Assembly: GCF_048066115.1 (NCBI RefSeq)
Contig: NZ_JBLTYX010000006.1
Location: forward strand, 222,332-286,331
Reading direction: 5' to 3'
Length of the DNA: 64,000 bases
Origin: Niveispirillum sp048066115
Lineage (GTDB): Bacteria > Pseudomonadota > Alphaproteobacteria > Azospirillales > Azospirillaceae
Each line of letters opens with the position of its first letter. Position 1 is the first letter of the stretch. The position numbers and the translations under genes were made by a program. The notes under the pieces are model-generated. The model saw only the letters and a list, made by a program, of their open reading frames with translations. It was not told the origin of the DNA and did not search any database. Positions 1 through 8,999 of this stretch are shown piece by piece.

Positions 1-363
1 GGTGGCGCCCTGGAAAAGCATCTGCGCGATATCACCCGCGACGTGCCGAACGTCACATTGGTGACGGCGGAAGGGGCGGCGGAGATCGGCAACATCTTCA
101 ACGGCAAGGCAGACCTCTATGCTGGCGGCGCCTGGGCAGCACCCTATCAGGCGCGGCAGGTGGATATGCCCGTGCGTATGGTCATGCGCCTGACCCGGTC
201 GATCGGTGCCTTGGCCTGCAACAGGAAGGTACCGGCGGCCACGGTAACCCGCTTGCAGAAAGCATTGGATGCCGCCATCGCCGATGGCCGCGCCGCCGCC
301 GTCGAGCGCCGCTACAGTACACCGGGCAGTTGGGGCGGCTGGGGGCTTGATCGGCGGCCCTGA
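1..363 (+). CDS. Periplasmic substrate-binding protein, C-terminal part (5' end outside window)
   Basis: The reading frame is open from the first base to a TGA at 361-363, so only about 120 C-terminal residues are present. The segment around residues 75-105 (ALACNRKVPAATVTRLQKAL) matches the late part of periplasmic type 2 binding proteins of the amino-acid (SBP_bac_3) class, where the second lobe is followed by a helix of the form 'P..VV.RLQ.AL..M..DG....I...Y'. Such proteins capture a small solute in the periplasm for an ABC importer or act as a sensor domain. The N-terminus, signal peptide and neighbouring genes lie outside the window, so the substrate cannot be stated. It converges with the oxidoreductase gene that follows. 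Confidence 0.7.
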   Translation, partial: GGALEKHLRDITRDVPNVTLVTAEGAAEIGNIFNGKADLYAGGAWAAPYQARQVDMPVRMVMRLTRSIGALACNRKVPAATVTRLQKALDAAIADGRAAAVERRYSTPGSWGGWGLDRRP

Positions 364-536
364 TGGGGTGTCAGGATAAATCTCGACCCTAATCACCTGA
401 TTATGAAGGAGAGTCGCACTTCAAAATAGAACCCACCCCTGCGGCAATTTATAATCGATAATTATGATTATGGAAATTAAATCCACCGCATCACCAGGAG
501 CACCCTGGGTAAACCCCCGAAATTCCAATAGCCGGA
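364..536. other. AT-rich intergenic island between convergent genes
   Basis: This gap between two convergent genes is much richer in A and T than its surroundings, especially 448-480. It contains the short inverted repeat TAATCA-CC-TGATTA at about 391-404 and further TAATC/GATTA repeats near 452-475. Neither is followed by a clear U-run, so an intrinsic terminator is possible but not shown. I see no gene in it. Confidence 0.4.
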
Positions 537-1577
537 TCAAAGCGTTATGACACGTCCCTGTATGGCGCTCTTATACCCGGCTTCGATCAGTTCCATCACA
601 GTGACGGCTTCATCGGCAGTGACGGGATTATCACCGGTACCAGCGATGGCAGCCTGAACAGCGCCATAATAGCGCCGGTAATCGCCCGCCGTTCCCGGGA
701 CGGTTTCAGCCTGCGGCGTCCCATCGATGATCCGGGTCAGCAGGCCCGGTGACGGGTCGGCACCCCAGCCGTCGCAGCCCGGTCGGTTGCCGGCCTTCAG
801 CATGTCTTCCTGGCTGTCCAGGCCACGTTTGATGAAGCTGCCACCATCGCCATGCACGGCAAAGCGCAGGCCGCTATCCGGTATCAGCATGGAACCATGC
901 AGGATGACGCGCAAACCATCGGCATAGGATAGCAGCACATGGAAATAATCCGGTGCGCCACCACCCGGCCGCTGGGTGCCGATATCGGCGAAGATGCCGG
1001 CCGGGCGGCCGAACAGGCATAGTGCCTGATCGATGATGTGCGGACCCAGATCGTGCCAAAGCCCGGCGCCGGGCACGCCGGCCCGTTCGCGCCAACGGTC
1101 ACGCGGCACCGGCCGGAACCGGTCGAAATGGCTTTCGAACTGGGTGACGCGGCCCAGATCACCCCGCTTGATCAGGTCCGACAGGGTCAGGAAATCCGCA
1201 TCCCAGCGGCGATTATGGAAAACCGACAGAACCCGACCCGACTGCCGCGCCAGAGCGGCCAGTTCGCGTGCCTCATCAAGATTCACGGTAAAGGGCTTGT
1301 CCACCGCGACATTTTTGCCGGCGGCCAGCGCGCGGCGGGTCAGATCGGCATGAGTGTCGTTGGGCGTGGCGATGACCAGCAGGTCGATGGACGGATCGGC
1401 CAGGATCGCGGCCACATCGGCCACCACCGGCACCGACAGCCAGGAACCGCGCACCTTGTCTGGGTTGCCCGAGACGATGGCGGCCAATTCCAGCCCCGGC
1501 GTGGCGGCGATCAACGGCGCGTGGAAGGTCTGGCCGGCATAGCCGAAACCGATCAGGGCGGTGCGAACAACGCTCAT
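537..1577 (-). CDS. Gfo/Idh/MocA-family NAD(P)-dependent oxidoreductase
   Basis: This 346-residue protein opens with a Rossmann nucleotide-binding motif (ALIGFGYAGQTFHAP, residues 7-21). It keeps the family lysine in VDKPFTVNLDEA and the substrate-domain segment GLWHDLGPHIIDQAL. Members oxidise or reduce sugars, inositols and related polyols. The closest look is to the YdgJ/scyllo-inositol dehydrogenase branch, but the substrate cannot be read from sequence. I use the ATG at 1577 because the reverse strand has AAGGA about seven bases before it, whereas an upstream in-frame extension starts inside the neighbouring MBL gene. It lies 40 nt downstream of the MBL gene on the same strand and may be cotranscribed with it. 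Confidence 0.8.
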   Translation of the reverse strand: MSVVRTALIGFGYAGQTFHAPLIAATPGLELAAIVSGNPDKVRGSWLSVPVVADVAAILADPSIDLLVIATPNDTHADLTRRALAAGKNVAVDKPFTVNLDEARELAALARQSGRVLSVFHNRRWDADFLTLSDLIKRGDLGRVTQFESHFDRFRPVPRDRWRERAGVPGAGLWHDLGPHIIDQALCLFGRPAGIFADIGTQRPGGGAPDYFHVLLSYADGLRVILHGSMLIPDSGLRFAVHGDGGSFIKRGLDSQEDMLKAGNRPGCDGWGADPSPGLLTRIIDGTPQAETVPGTAGDYRRYYGAVQAAIAGTGDNPVTADEAVTVMELIEAGYKSAIQGRVITL

Positions 1578-1617
1578 GGCCTTATCCTTTCCAGAACAAT
1601 CGCTTACGGGATGAGGC

Positions 1618-2412
1618 TCAATCCCCCTGCTCGCCCGGCACCACCACCATCCCATCGTGGGCCGGCTCCACGCCGGGCGGCAGCATGCGGCGCAGCGTGT
1701 CGTAATCCATCGACTGGTTCATATGGGTCAGGATGGCGCGGCGCGGTCGCAGCCTTTCGATCCAACCCCTGGTGATCTCCCAATGCGCATGCACCGGATG
1801 CGGCGGGGCCACCCGCACACAATCCACGATCCAGGTATCGACCCCGTGCAGGATGTCGAACGCATGGTCATCCAGCGCCACCACATCGGTGGAATAGGCG
1901 ATGGGACCGAAGCGGAAGCCTACGGATTTGGAATAGCCGTGATCCTGCTCGAACGGGATTATATCAATGGAACCAATGCGTAACGGCCCATTCAGCAGGT
2001 GCGGTATCAGCACGGGGCGCGGGAAGAAGGGCGGCTTCACCGGTGGCGGTTCGAAGCAATAGTCGAAGCGCTTGGTCAGGATATCCAGCGTCGCCCGGTC
2101 GGCATGGATGTCGATAGGCGTGTGCTGCTGCCAGTTCACGGCCCGCAACTCATCGATGCCATGGGCATGGTCGGCATGGGCATGGGTGTAGAGCACACCG
2201 TCCAGCCGCCGTACATCGGCATCCAGCAGTTGTTCGCGGATATCCGGGCCGGTATCGACCAGAATGGTCGTGTCGCGATGCTGCACCAGGATGGACGGGC
2301 GGCGGCGGCGGTTGCGAGGATTGGCCGGGTTGGCCGCCCCCCAGTCATTGCCGATCAAGGGCACGCCGCTGGACCCGCCGCAGCCCAGGATGGTGATGCG
2401 CAGATCATCCAC
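1618..2412 (-). CDS. MBL-fold metallo-hydrolase (PhnP-like)
   Basis: This 264-residue protein carries the metallo-beta-lactamase metal motif HAHADH at residues 77-82, the early GCGGSSGVP strand, and VDTGPDIREQLL, all typical of the PhnP/cyclic-phosphodiesterase-like branch. It should be a cytoplasmic hydrolase acting on a phosphodiester or related bond. In many alphaproteobacteria such a gene follows tatD and metG, as here. The start is a GTG at 2410-2412, five bases after the tatD stop, so translation is probably coupled to tatD. The exact substrate is not known. Confidence 0.82.
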   Translation of the reverse strand: MDDLRITILGCGGSSGVPLIGNDWGAANPANPRNRRRRPSILVQHRDTTILVDTGPDIREQLLDADVRRLDGVLYTHAHADHAHGIDELRAVNWQQHTPIDIHADRATLDILTKRFDYCFEPPPVKPPFFPRPVLIPHLLNGPLRIGSIDIIPFEQDHGYSKSVGFRFGPIAYSTDVVALDDHAFDILHGVDTWIVDCVRVAPPHPVHAHWEITRGWIERLRPRRAILTHMNQSMDYDTLRRMLPPGVEPAHDGMVVVPGEQGD

Positions 2413-2417
2413 GTGCT

Positions 2418-3212
2418 TTAAGCCGCCTTCACGGCCGATGCCGGCACCTTGTTGAAAAGGCGCAGGAAATTGGCGGTGGAAACCCGCGCCATCTCGGCCG
2501 CGTCCACGCCCTTCACCTCGGCCAGATGGCGGGCGGTATGGGCGACATAGGCCGGTTCGTTGCGCTTGCCGCGCATGGGCACGGGTGCCAGATAGGGCGC
2601 GTCGGTTTCCACCAGCAGCCTTTCCATCGGCACGATGGCGGCGGTGTCACGCAGATCCTCCGACTTCTTGAAGGTCAGGATGCCGGACAGCGAGATGTGG
2701 AAGCCGATTTCCAAAGCCTGTTCAGCCAGTTGCCGGCTGCTGCTGAAGCAATGCAGCAGCCCGCGCAGGCGTCCCTGCCCTTCCTCCTTCAGGATGCGGA
2801 TCGTATCCTCGTCGGCATCGCGGGTATGGACGATGATCGGCAGGTCGGTTTCCAGGCAGACGCGGATATGACGGCGGAAGCTCTCCTGCTGCACATCGCG
2901 CGGCGACTTGTCATAGAAATAATCCAGACCCGTCTCCCCGATGCCCACCACCTTGGGCTCCCGCGCCAGGCGGAGCAGCGTGGCCTCGTCGCACAGGGGG
3001 AATTCGTCGGCCGCCTGATGCGGATGAACACCCAGGGTGCAATAGACGTCGTCATAGGCCATGGCCACGTCATGGACCTGGCCGAACCGGCTGATATGGG
3101 TGCAGATGGTCAGCATCAAGCCCACGCCGGCATCGCGGGCCCGCTGCACCACGGCGTCACGCTCCGGCGCGAAGTCGGGGAAATCCAGATGACAATGGCT
3201 GTCGACCAGCAT
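2418..3212 (-). CDS. tatD: TatD-family metal-dependent hydrolase
   Basis: The protein begins VDSHCHLDFPDF, the first metal site of the TatD family. It also has GETGLDYFYDKSP, PIIVHTRDAD and the late VETDAPYLAP strand, which supply the remaining metal and catalytic ligands. TatD proteins are TIM-barrel DNases or phosphodiesterases implicated in DNA repair and quality control. The ATG at 3212 overlaps the metG stop in a TGATG junction and has a strong GGAGGAGG seven bases upstream. A GTG one codon earlier would sit too close to that site. Length is about 264 residues, normal for the family. Confidence 0.93.
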   Translation of the reverse strand: MLVDSHCHLDFPDFAPERDAVVQRARDAGVGLMLTICTHISRFGQVHDVAMAYDDVYCTLGVHPHQAADEFPLCDEATLLRLAREPKVVGIGETGLDYFYDKSPRDVQQESFRRHIRVCLETDLPIIVHTRDADEDTIRILKEEGQGRLRGLLHCFSSSRQLAEQALEIGFHISLSGILTFKKSEDLRDTAAIVPMERLLVETDAPYLAPVPMRGKRNEPAYVAHTARHLAEVKGVDAAEMARVSTANFLRLFNKVPASAVKAA

Positions 3213-4759
3213 CACTTTGCCTCCTCCGGCGCCTCATAGCGCGGGAATGCCGGGGCCGGGGCCGGCAGCGGGGTGCCGGCAACCAGCGGATGGGCGGTCA
3301 GGTCACCGAAACCACGCTGATCGGCCGGAACCACCAACTGGTCCAGGATGCGGTTGCTGGTGTCGGGCATGAAGGGCTGGGTCAGGATGGCCAACTGCCG
3401 GATCACTTCCGCCAGATTGTACAGGACCGTGCCCAGGCGGGTCTCGTCGGTCTTGCGCAGGGTCCAGGGCGCCATCTCCTGGACATAGCGGTTGGCATCG
3501 TCAACGACGCGCCAGATGGCATCCAACGCCTTGTTGAAGGCCTGGGCATCCAGTTCGGTCCGCACGGCATCCAGCATGCCACTGGCGGCACCCAGCAGGG
3601 CGTGGTCGGCATCGGTCAGGGCGTCCGGCGTGGGCACCTGGCCTTCGTGATACTTCTGGATCATCGAGAGGACGCGTTGGCACAAGTTGCCGTAACCATT
3701 GGCCAAATCGACATTGATCCGCTGCGCCATGGCGCGCTTGGAAAAGTCGCCGTCATTGCCGAACGGTATTTCCCGCATCAGGAAATACCGGGTCTGGTCC
3801 AGGCCGTAGGTGTCGATCAGGTCGGCGGGCTTCACCACATTGCCCAGCGACTTGGACATCTTCTCGCCCTCCACCGTCCACCAGCCATGGGCGAACACGC
3901 GCTTGGGCAGCGGCAGCTTTGCAGCCATCAGGAACGCCGGCCAATAGACGGTATGGAAGCGCAGGATGTCCTTGCCCACCATGTGCAGGTCGGCCGGCCA
4001 GAACTTAGAAAAGTCTGCACTTTCATCGGGATAGCCAACAGCGGTGATGTAGTTTGCCAGCGCATCCAGCCAGACATACATCACATGCTTCTCATCGCCC
4101 GGAACCTTGATGCCCCAGTCGAAGGTGGTGCGGCTGATCGACAGGTCGCGAAGGGAACCCTTCACGAAGCTGATCACTTCCGACCGCTTGCCCGACGGCA
4201 TGATGAATTGCGGCTGCTCCTCATAGAGCTGCAAAAGACGGTCAGCATAGGCCGACAAACGGAAGAAATAGCTGGGTTCTTCGACCCATTCGACGGGGGC
4301 GCCGGTGGGGGCGAAACGCTTGCCGTCCCGCTCCGTCAGCTCATCCTCGTTGTAATAGGCCTCGTCACGGACGGAGTACCAGCCGCTATAGCTGCCCAGA
4401 AAGACGTCGCCGCTATCGACCAGCCGGTGCCACAAAGCCTGCACGGCCGTGATGTGGCGCGGCTCGGTCGTGCGGATGAAATCGTCATTGCTGACGTTCA
4501 AAAGGGCCGCCAACTCCCTGAAATTCTGGGAATTCTTGTCGGCCAACTCCTGCGGGCTGGTGCCGAACGCCTCGGCCGACTTCTGGACCTTCTGGCCATG
4601 TTCGTCGGTGCCGGTCAGGAACTTGACGTCGAACCCGTCCAGCCGCTTAAAGCGGGCCATCACGTCGCAGGCGATCGTCGTGTAGGCGTGGCCGACATGC
4701 GGCGCATCGTTCACGTAATAGATCGGCGTGGTGATGTAATAAGGCGCGCGCCCGGACAT
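3212..4759 (-). CDS. metG: Methionyl-tRNA synthetase
   Basis: This 515-residue class I synthetase charges tRNA-Met with methionine. The HIGH-type motif is HVGH at residues 21-24 and the KMSKS loop is EKMSKSLGN around residues 299-307. The acceptor domain GTDEHGQKVQ and the anticodon-binding helical region follow in normal order. The zinc-knuckle cysteines of the longer E. coli type are absent, and there is no C-terminal dimerisation (EMAP-like) domain, which fits the short MetG type of alphaproteobacteria. It lies between holB and tatD on one strand and is probably cotranscribed with both. Confidence 0.97.
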   Translation of the reverse strand: MSGRAPYYITTPIYYVNDAPHVGHAYTTIACDVMARFKRLDGFDVKFLTGTDEHGQKVQKSAEAFGTSPQELADKNSQNFRELAALLNVSNDDFIRTTEPRHITAVQALWHRLVDSGDVFLGSYSGWYSVRDEAYYNEDELTERDGKRFAPTGAPVEWVEEPSYFFRLSAYADRLLQLYEEQPQFIMPSGKRSEVISFVKGSLRDLSISRTTFDWGIKVPGDEKHVMYVWLDALANYITAVGYPDESADFSKFWPADLHMVGKDILRFHTVYWPAFLMAAKLPLPKRVFAHGWWTVEGEKMSKSLGNVVKPADLIDTYGLDQTRYFLMREIPFGNDGDFSKRAMAQRINVDLANGYGNLCQRVLSMIQKYHEGQVPTPDALTDADHALLGAASGMLDAVRTELDAQAFNKALDAIWRVVDDANRYVQEMAPWTLRKTDETRLGTVLYNLAEVIRQLAILTQPFMPDTSNRILDQLVVPADQRGFGDLTAHPLVAGTPLPAPAPAFPRYEAPEEAK

Positions 4760-4794
4760 GGGGGTCTTCTCCGCAACTGGGAAGGTCAGATGGA

Positions 4795-5922
4795 TCAGCC
4801 GACGGCAGCCTCAATCCGCGACAGGGCCGACATCAAAGTCTGGCGCCGGTCGAGATTGGCGGATTCCGCCTTGGCGAACATATGGTTGGTGTTCTCCCAC
4901 ACGTCCACCCACCGATCAAGGCCGCCCACCCGGTGGCTCCCCTGCATCAGGCGATGGACAAGGGCGGCCTCGCCGGGCACCACCTCCGGCGGGATGGTGC
5001 CGCGGGCCCCGGCGCGGGCCAGACGGCCCAGCCACCACCCCATCAGTTCCGTCACCGCCGCCCAACTCGCCTCCTCATTGCCGCCACCGCGTAAGGTCGC
5101 GTCGATGAAGGCATAGGCTTCCACGATATCCAGGCGCGGCAGGGTCTCGAACACGCTCAGCATGGCCTTGTAGAGCGTCAGGCCGCCGGCGGCGTGCAGT
5201 TCCATGGCTCGGCCGATGCTGCCTTCCGAGAGGCGGGCCAGCGCCGTACGCTCCGCATCCTCCAGATCGGGCAGATAGCGGAACAGCAGCGCCTTGACCT
5301 GGGCTTCGCTCAGCGGTTCCAGCGCCAGCTTGCGGGTGCGCGAGCGGATGGTGGGCAGCATGGCGCCGACATTGTCGGCCACCAGCAAAATCAAGGCCTT
5401 GGCGGGCGGTTCTTCAAGAATTTTCAGAATGGCGTTCTGGCCGCTGGTGTTCAGCTGGTCGGCACCATCGACGATCACCACGCGCCAGCCGCCCTCGGCC
5501 GAGGTCAGGCGCAGGAAGGGGGCGATCTTGCGGATCTCCTCCACCGGCAGGTCGCGCTTGAACCGCTTGCGCTTCTCATCCCAGGTGCGTTGGACCGTCA
5601 GCAGGTCGGCATGGCCGCCGGACGCGATACGGTGGCTGACGGCGCTGTCGGCATCGACAATCAGGCTGGTCGGGTCGGGCGGCGGGCCGAACAGGCCCAT
5701 TTCCTGTTCGCCGGCCGCTCCCTTGGTCAGGACGAAGCGCGCCATGCGGAAGGCCAGGGTGGACTTGCCGATACCGGGCGGCCCGCCGATCAGCCAGGCA
5801 TGATGCATGCGCCCGGAATTCCAGCTGTCCAGCAGCAATTTCTGTGCGGAAGCATGGCCTTCCAGATGGGTGTTACGACGCGGGTTGAAGGCGTCGGCCG
5901 CGTCAAGCTGCTGCCCGCTCAC
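4795..5922 (-). CDS. holB: DNA polymerase III subunit delta'
   Basis: This 375-residue AAA+ protein is the delta' subunit of the clamp loader. It shows a P-loop GGPPGIGKST at residues 46-55, the VIVDGADQLNTSGQNAILK segment of clamp-loader sensor regions, and the LEEPPAKALILLVADN strand. It loads the beta clamp together with DnaX and HolA. The start is a GTG in a GTGA overlap of four bases with the end of tmk, so translation is probably coupled. The order tmk-holB-metG is widely conserved. Confidence 0.93.
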   Translation of the reverse strand: MSGQQLDAADAFNPRRNTHLEGHASAQKLLLDSWNSGRMHHAWLIGGPPGIGKSTLAFRMARFVLTKGAAGEQEMGLFGPPPDPTSLIVDADSAVSHRIASGGHADLLTVQRTWDEKRKRFKRDLPVEEIRKIAPFLRLTSAEGGWRVVIVDGADQLNTSGQNAILKILEEPPAKALILLVADNVGAMLPTIRSRTRKLALEPLSEAQVKALLFRYLPDLEDAERTALARLSEGSIGRAMELHAAGGLTLYKAMLSVFETLPRLDIVEAYAFIDATLRGGGNEEASWAAVTELMGWWLGRLARAGARGTIPPEVVPGEAALVHRLMQGSHRVGGLDRWVDVWENTNHMFAKAESANLDRRQTLMSALSRIEAAVG

Positions 5923-6566
5923 AGCGCCACCCCCAGCCGGTCCTTGATGGCGGCGCGGATGGCGACCTGGATGGGGTCGATCCCGGTTGAGGCATCGATT
6001 AAAGTGCAGCGGAAAGGTTCAGCCTTTGCAATGGCTTGATACCCTTCCCTCAAGCGTTCATGGAACGCCACCTGCATCCGTTCATACCGATCCTCCCCCC
6101 CCCGCCGCGCGGCGGCGCGGGCCAAGCCCTGGGCGGGATCGATATCCAGGATCAGGGTCAGGTCGGGTTTGGTATCGCCCACGGCAATGTCGCGCAGCGC
6201 CGTCAGCACCCCGTGATCCAGGCCGTGACCATACCCTTGATAGGCCATTGTGCTGTCGGCAAACCGGTCGCACAGCACCCATTGCCCGGCATCGAGCGCC
6301 GGGCGGATGGCACGCATGACATGGTCATGCCGGGCGGCGGACAGCAGCATGGCCTCGCTGACCGGCAGCCAGCGGCCGGGATCGCCATTGACCAGCAGGT
6401 CGCGCACGGCTTCGGCCCCCGGCGACCCGCCGGGTTCGCGGGTCGTCACCACATCGACGCCGGTGGCGCGCAGCGCTTCGGCCAGCAGGCGGATCTGGGT
6501 GGACTTGCCAGCCCCTTCCCCACCTTCCAGCGTGATGAAGCGCCCGCGCCCCATGGCGGCCGTCAC
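5919..6566 (-). CDS. tmk: Thymidylate kinase
   Basis: The protein phosphorylates dTMP to dTDP. It has the P-loop GGEGAGKST (residues 15-23), the TREPGGSPGAEAVRDLL substrate segment, the CDRFADSTMAYQGYG signature, and an arginine-rich lid (ARAAARRGGEDRYE). The first possible start is a GTG overlapping the carboxypeptidase stop by four bases. An ATG four codons in (6554) is an alternative, and neither has a strong ribosome site. It sits within the dac-tmk-holB-metG block. Confidence 0.95.
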   Translation of the reverse strand: MTAAMGRGRFITLEGGEGAGKSTQIRLLAEALRATGVDVVTTREPGGSPGAEAVRDLLVNGDPGRWLPVSEAMLLSAARHDHVMRAIRPALDAGQWVLCDRFADSTMAYQGYGHGLDHGVLTALRDIAVGDTKPDLTLILDIDPAQGLARAAARRGGEDRYERMQVAFHERLREGYQAIAKAEPFRCTLIDASTGIDPIQVAIRAAIKDRLGVAL

Positions 6567-7762
6567 TGCGCCGGCTGGGCGGCCGGGGCCGCCACGGGTT
6601 CGGACGAACCGCCCCCGAAGAAGTGTGACAGGGCGGCACCCATGCGGCCGAACAGGCCCAACTGTTCCACATCGGCCCCGGCCAGCAGCGGCAGTTCGAC
6701 GGTCTGCAGACCCGGCGCCTCAATCGTCAGGGTGCCCAGCTTGGTGCCCTTATCCACTGGTGCCGCCACCGGGGAGTTGGCCTTGAAGGCCACCTTCATC
6801 TTCTGCTTCTGGTCATGGGTCATGGTGATCTTCACCTGGTCCTGGACCACGGCCGGCACCGTCGGTGCCACGCCCAGCCAGACCGGCAGATTGTCCACCG
6901 TCTCCCCCGCCTTGAACAGGGTGAAATTGTCGAACTCGCGCCAGCCCCATTCCAGGATGCGCGCACTCTCATCAGCGCGGGCCTGCATGTTGGGCAGGCC
7001 GTTGACCACCAGCACCAGCCGGCGCCCGTCGCGCTCGCCGGACGCGATCAGGCCGTAACCGGCGGCTTCCGTATGGCCGGTCTTGATGCCGTCGACGCCC
7101 ATGTTGCGATAGAGCAGCGGGTTGCGATTACCCTGCTTGATGCCGTGATAGGTGAATTCCAACTCGGAATAATAATGGTAATGCTCCGGGAAATCCCGGA
7201 TCAGGTGGCGGGCCAGCAGCGACAGGTCGCGTGCCGTGGAATAATGGTCCGGGTCGGGCCAGCCCGATGCGTTCATCAGGTTGGTATTGTTCAGGCCCAG
7301 TTCCTTCAGCCGCTTGGTCATGGCGGCGGCAAAGGCCGGTTCGGTACCCGCCATGCCCTCGGCCAGCACGACACAGGCATCATTGCCCGACTGGATGATG
7401 ACGCCGCGGATCAGGTCCTCGACCTTGATGTTGTTGCCCAGTTCCACGAACATCTTGGAACCCTGGACCTTCCAGGCGCGCTCCGACACGGGCAGCGTGT
7501 CGTCGAGCGAGATGCGACCTTCCTTGATCCGCTCGAACAGCATGTAGGCGGTCGCCACCTTCGACATGGAGGAGGTGGGCATGCGGTGGTCGGCGTCCTT
7601 TTCGAACAGGACGGTGTTGGTCTCGGCATCGACCAGGATCGCCTGGGTGGCGATGGTCTCCAGATCGGCCGCCGCCGCCGGCAGCGCCGCCACGGTGAAC
7701 AGCAGGGCCGTCGCCAGCGTGCGGGCAGCACCCTTCATCCGATGTGCGATCCGACTATCCAT
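6563..7762 (-). CDS. D-alanyl-D-alanine carboxypeptidase (PBP5/6-type)
   Basis: This 399-residue secreted penicillin-binding protein trims the terminal D-Ala from peptidoglycan stem peptides in the periplasm. It has an N-terminal signal peptide ending near AAAAD. The three active-site motifs are all present: SMSK (S65-K68), SGN (125-127) and KTG (227-229). A C-terminal PBP5-like domain follows, ending in a short hydrophobic/amphipathic tail (QLGLFGRMGAALSHFFGG) suited to membrane attachment. An AAGAGAG precedes the ATG at 7762 closely; a second ATG lies eight codons in. The gene is downstream of rlpA and overlaps tmk by four bases. Confidence 0.93.
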   Translation of the reverse strand: MDSRIAHRMKGAARTLATALLFTVAALPAAAADLETIATQAILVDAETNTVLFEKDADHRMPTSSMSKVATAYMLFERIKEGRISLDDTLPVSERAWKVQGSKMFVELGNNIKVEDLIRGVIIQSGNDACVVLAEGMAGTEPAFAAAMTKRLKELGLNNTNLMNASGWPDPDHYSTARDLSLLARHLIRDFPEHYHYYSELEFTYHGIKQGNRNPLLYRNMGVDGIKTGHTEAAGYGLIASGERDGRRLVLVVNGLPNMQARADESARILEWGWREFDNFTLFKAGETVDNLPVWLGVAPTVPAVVQDQVKITMTHDQKQKMKVAFKANSPVAAPVDKGTKLGTLTIEAPGLQTVELPLLAGADVEQLGLFGRMGAALSHFFGGGSSEPVAAPAAQPAQ

Positions 7763-7797
7763 CTCTCTTATAACCCTTCACGTGACCCTAAGGAACA

Positions 7798-7818
7798 GGC
7801 GGGGGACAGGCCCCCGCC
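7798..7818 (-). terminator. GC-rich hairpin between rlpA and the carboxypeptidase gene
   Basis: Eight-base arms GGCGGGGG and CCCCCGCC enclose a five-base loop in the 163-nt gap between two same-strand genes. It could stop or attenuate rlpA transcripts, or lie in the leader of the carboxypeptidase mRNA. There is no U-run on the minus strand, so an intrinsic terminator is only tentative. Confidence 0.35.
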
Positions 7819-7925
7819 GACAGTGGGACGGGCGGGGTGGACCTGTCCAGCCCCGCACGCCACCGCGACATTGTGCAACATCATGCGACATGAACCGGCC
7901 CCGTGTCGCACAGGGGCTGGTCCCA

Positions 7926-8957
7926 TCAATCGACGATGATGCGCGCCTCCGACGTGCCGGCCTGCAGCACCTGGGCCAGCACCTGGTCGGCGCGTTCGAC
8001 CTGATCGAACGGGCCGACGCGGACGCGGAAATATTGCTGGCCGTTGACCATGGCGTTCGACAGGTTGGTCGGCGCAATGGAATTCAGCTTGGCCCGCAGA
8101 CGGTTGGCATTGTCGTAATTGGCGAAGGCGCCGGCCTGGATATAGATCTTGCCGGGCTTGGCGGGCAGTGCCTGTTGCTGCACCACGGGGGCCGGCATGA
8201 AGCGGCCATCCTCCGTCGTCGTCCCGGCCAGGCTGGTGGGGGCGGCGATGGTGCGCGACGGGGCGGGCGTGGCCTGTGGCTGCTTGGGCGGAATGGCGCT
8301 GCCGGGGGCAGCCTTGGTGCCGGCGGGCGGGGCCAGCGGCGTGGATTCCACCGTCACGCTGGGGCGCGGGGCGGCCTGGGGCAGCGGCCCGCCATCGGGC
8401 GACAGGCCGGACACCTGCATGCCGGCATTCATGGCCGCCGCCGCGATGGCGCGGCTTTCCTCGGCCAGCACCTCGACCCGCACCTTGGCCGTGCCCTGCT
8501 GGTCGAAGCCCAGCAACTGCGCACCCTTGCGAGACATATCGATGATGCGGCCCGATACGAAGGGACCGCGATCATTGATGCGGACGACGATGGACTTGCC
8601 GTTTTCCAGGTTGGTGACCCGCACCAGGCTGGGCATGGGCAGCGTCTGGTGCGCCGCCGTCAGTTCCATCTCGTTGTAATCTTCGCCATTGGCGGTGACC
8701 TTGGCGTGGAAGCCCGGGCCGTACCAGCTGGCGATGCCCGTCTCGTTATATCCGTAATCGACGCGCGGATAATACCAGACGCCGTCGATCTGATAGGGAT
8801 TGCCGACCTTGTAGCTGCCGCCCGGCGTGGCTTGGGGCTGCACCGGTGCCGGTGCAGGTGCGGCGGCTTGCTTTGGCGGCGGGGGCGATGAACAGCCGGC
8901 CAGCCCCGCGATGGAGAAGCCCAGGACCGCCATTTTTACAAGATTTGCCCGCGCCAT
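7926..8957 (-). CDS. rlpA: RlpA-like septal-ring lytic transglycosylase lipoprotein with SPOR domain
   Basis: The protein has a lipoprotein signal with lipobox LAGC (Cys at residue 22), a proline/alanine-rich linker, and a double-psi beta-barrel RlpA domain (GIASWYGPGFHAKVTANGE through RINDRGPFVSGRIIDMS). A second low-complexity linker leads to a C-terminal SPOR domain (YIQAGAFANYDNANRLRAKL). SPOR domains bind denuded septal glycan. RlpA proteins cleave such strands or anchor at the septum. I choose the ATG at 8957 because it lies just after GGTGGAAA; a TTG five codons earlier would put that site inside the gene. It is followed by the carboxypeptidase gene and preceded by a lytic transglycosylase, which makes a wall-remodelling set. 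Confidence 0.93.
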   Translation of the reverse strand: MARANLVKMAVLGFSIAGLAGCSSPPPPKQAAAPAPAPVQPQATPGGSYKVGNPYQIDGVWYYPRVDYGYNETGIASWYGPGFHAKVTANGEDYNEMELTAAHQTLPMPSLVRVTNLENGKSIVVRINDRGPFVSGRIIDMSRKGAQLLGFDQQGTAKVRVEVLAEESRAIAAAAMNAGMQVSGLSPDGGPLPQAAPRPSVTVESTPLAPPAGTKAAPGSAIPPKQPQATPAPSRTIAAPTSLAGTTTEDGRFMPAPVVQQQALPAKPGKIYIQAGAFANYDNANRLRAKLNSIAPTNLSNAMVNGQQYFRVRVGPFDQVERADQVLAQVLQAGTSEARIIVD

Positions 8958-8999
8958 ACTTTTCCACCCCAACCAATTGTGGCCGCAGCCTACATCAAC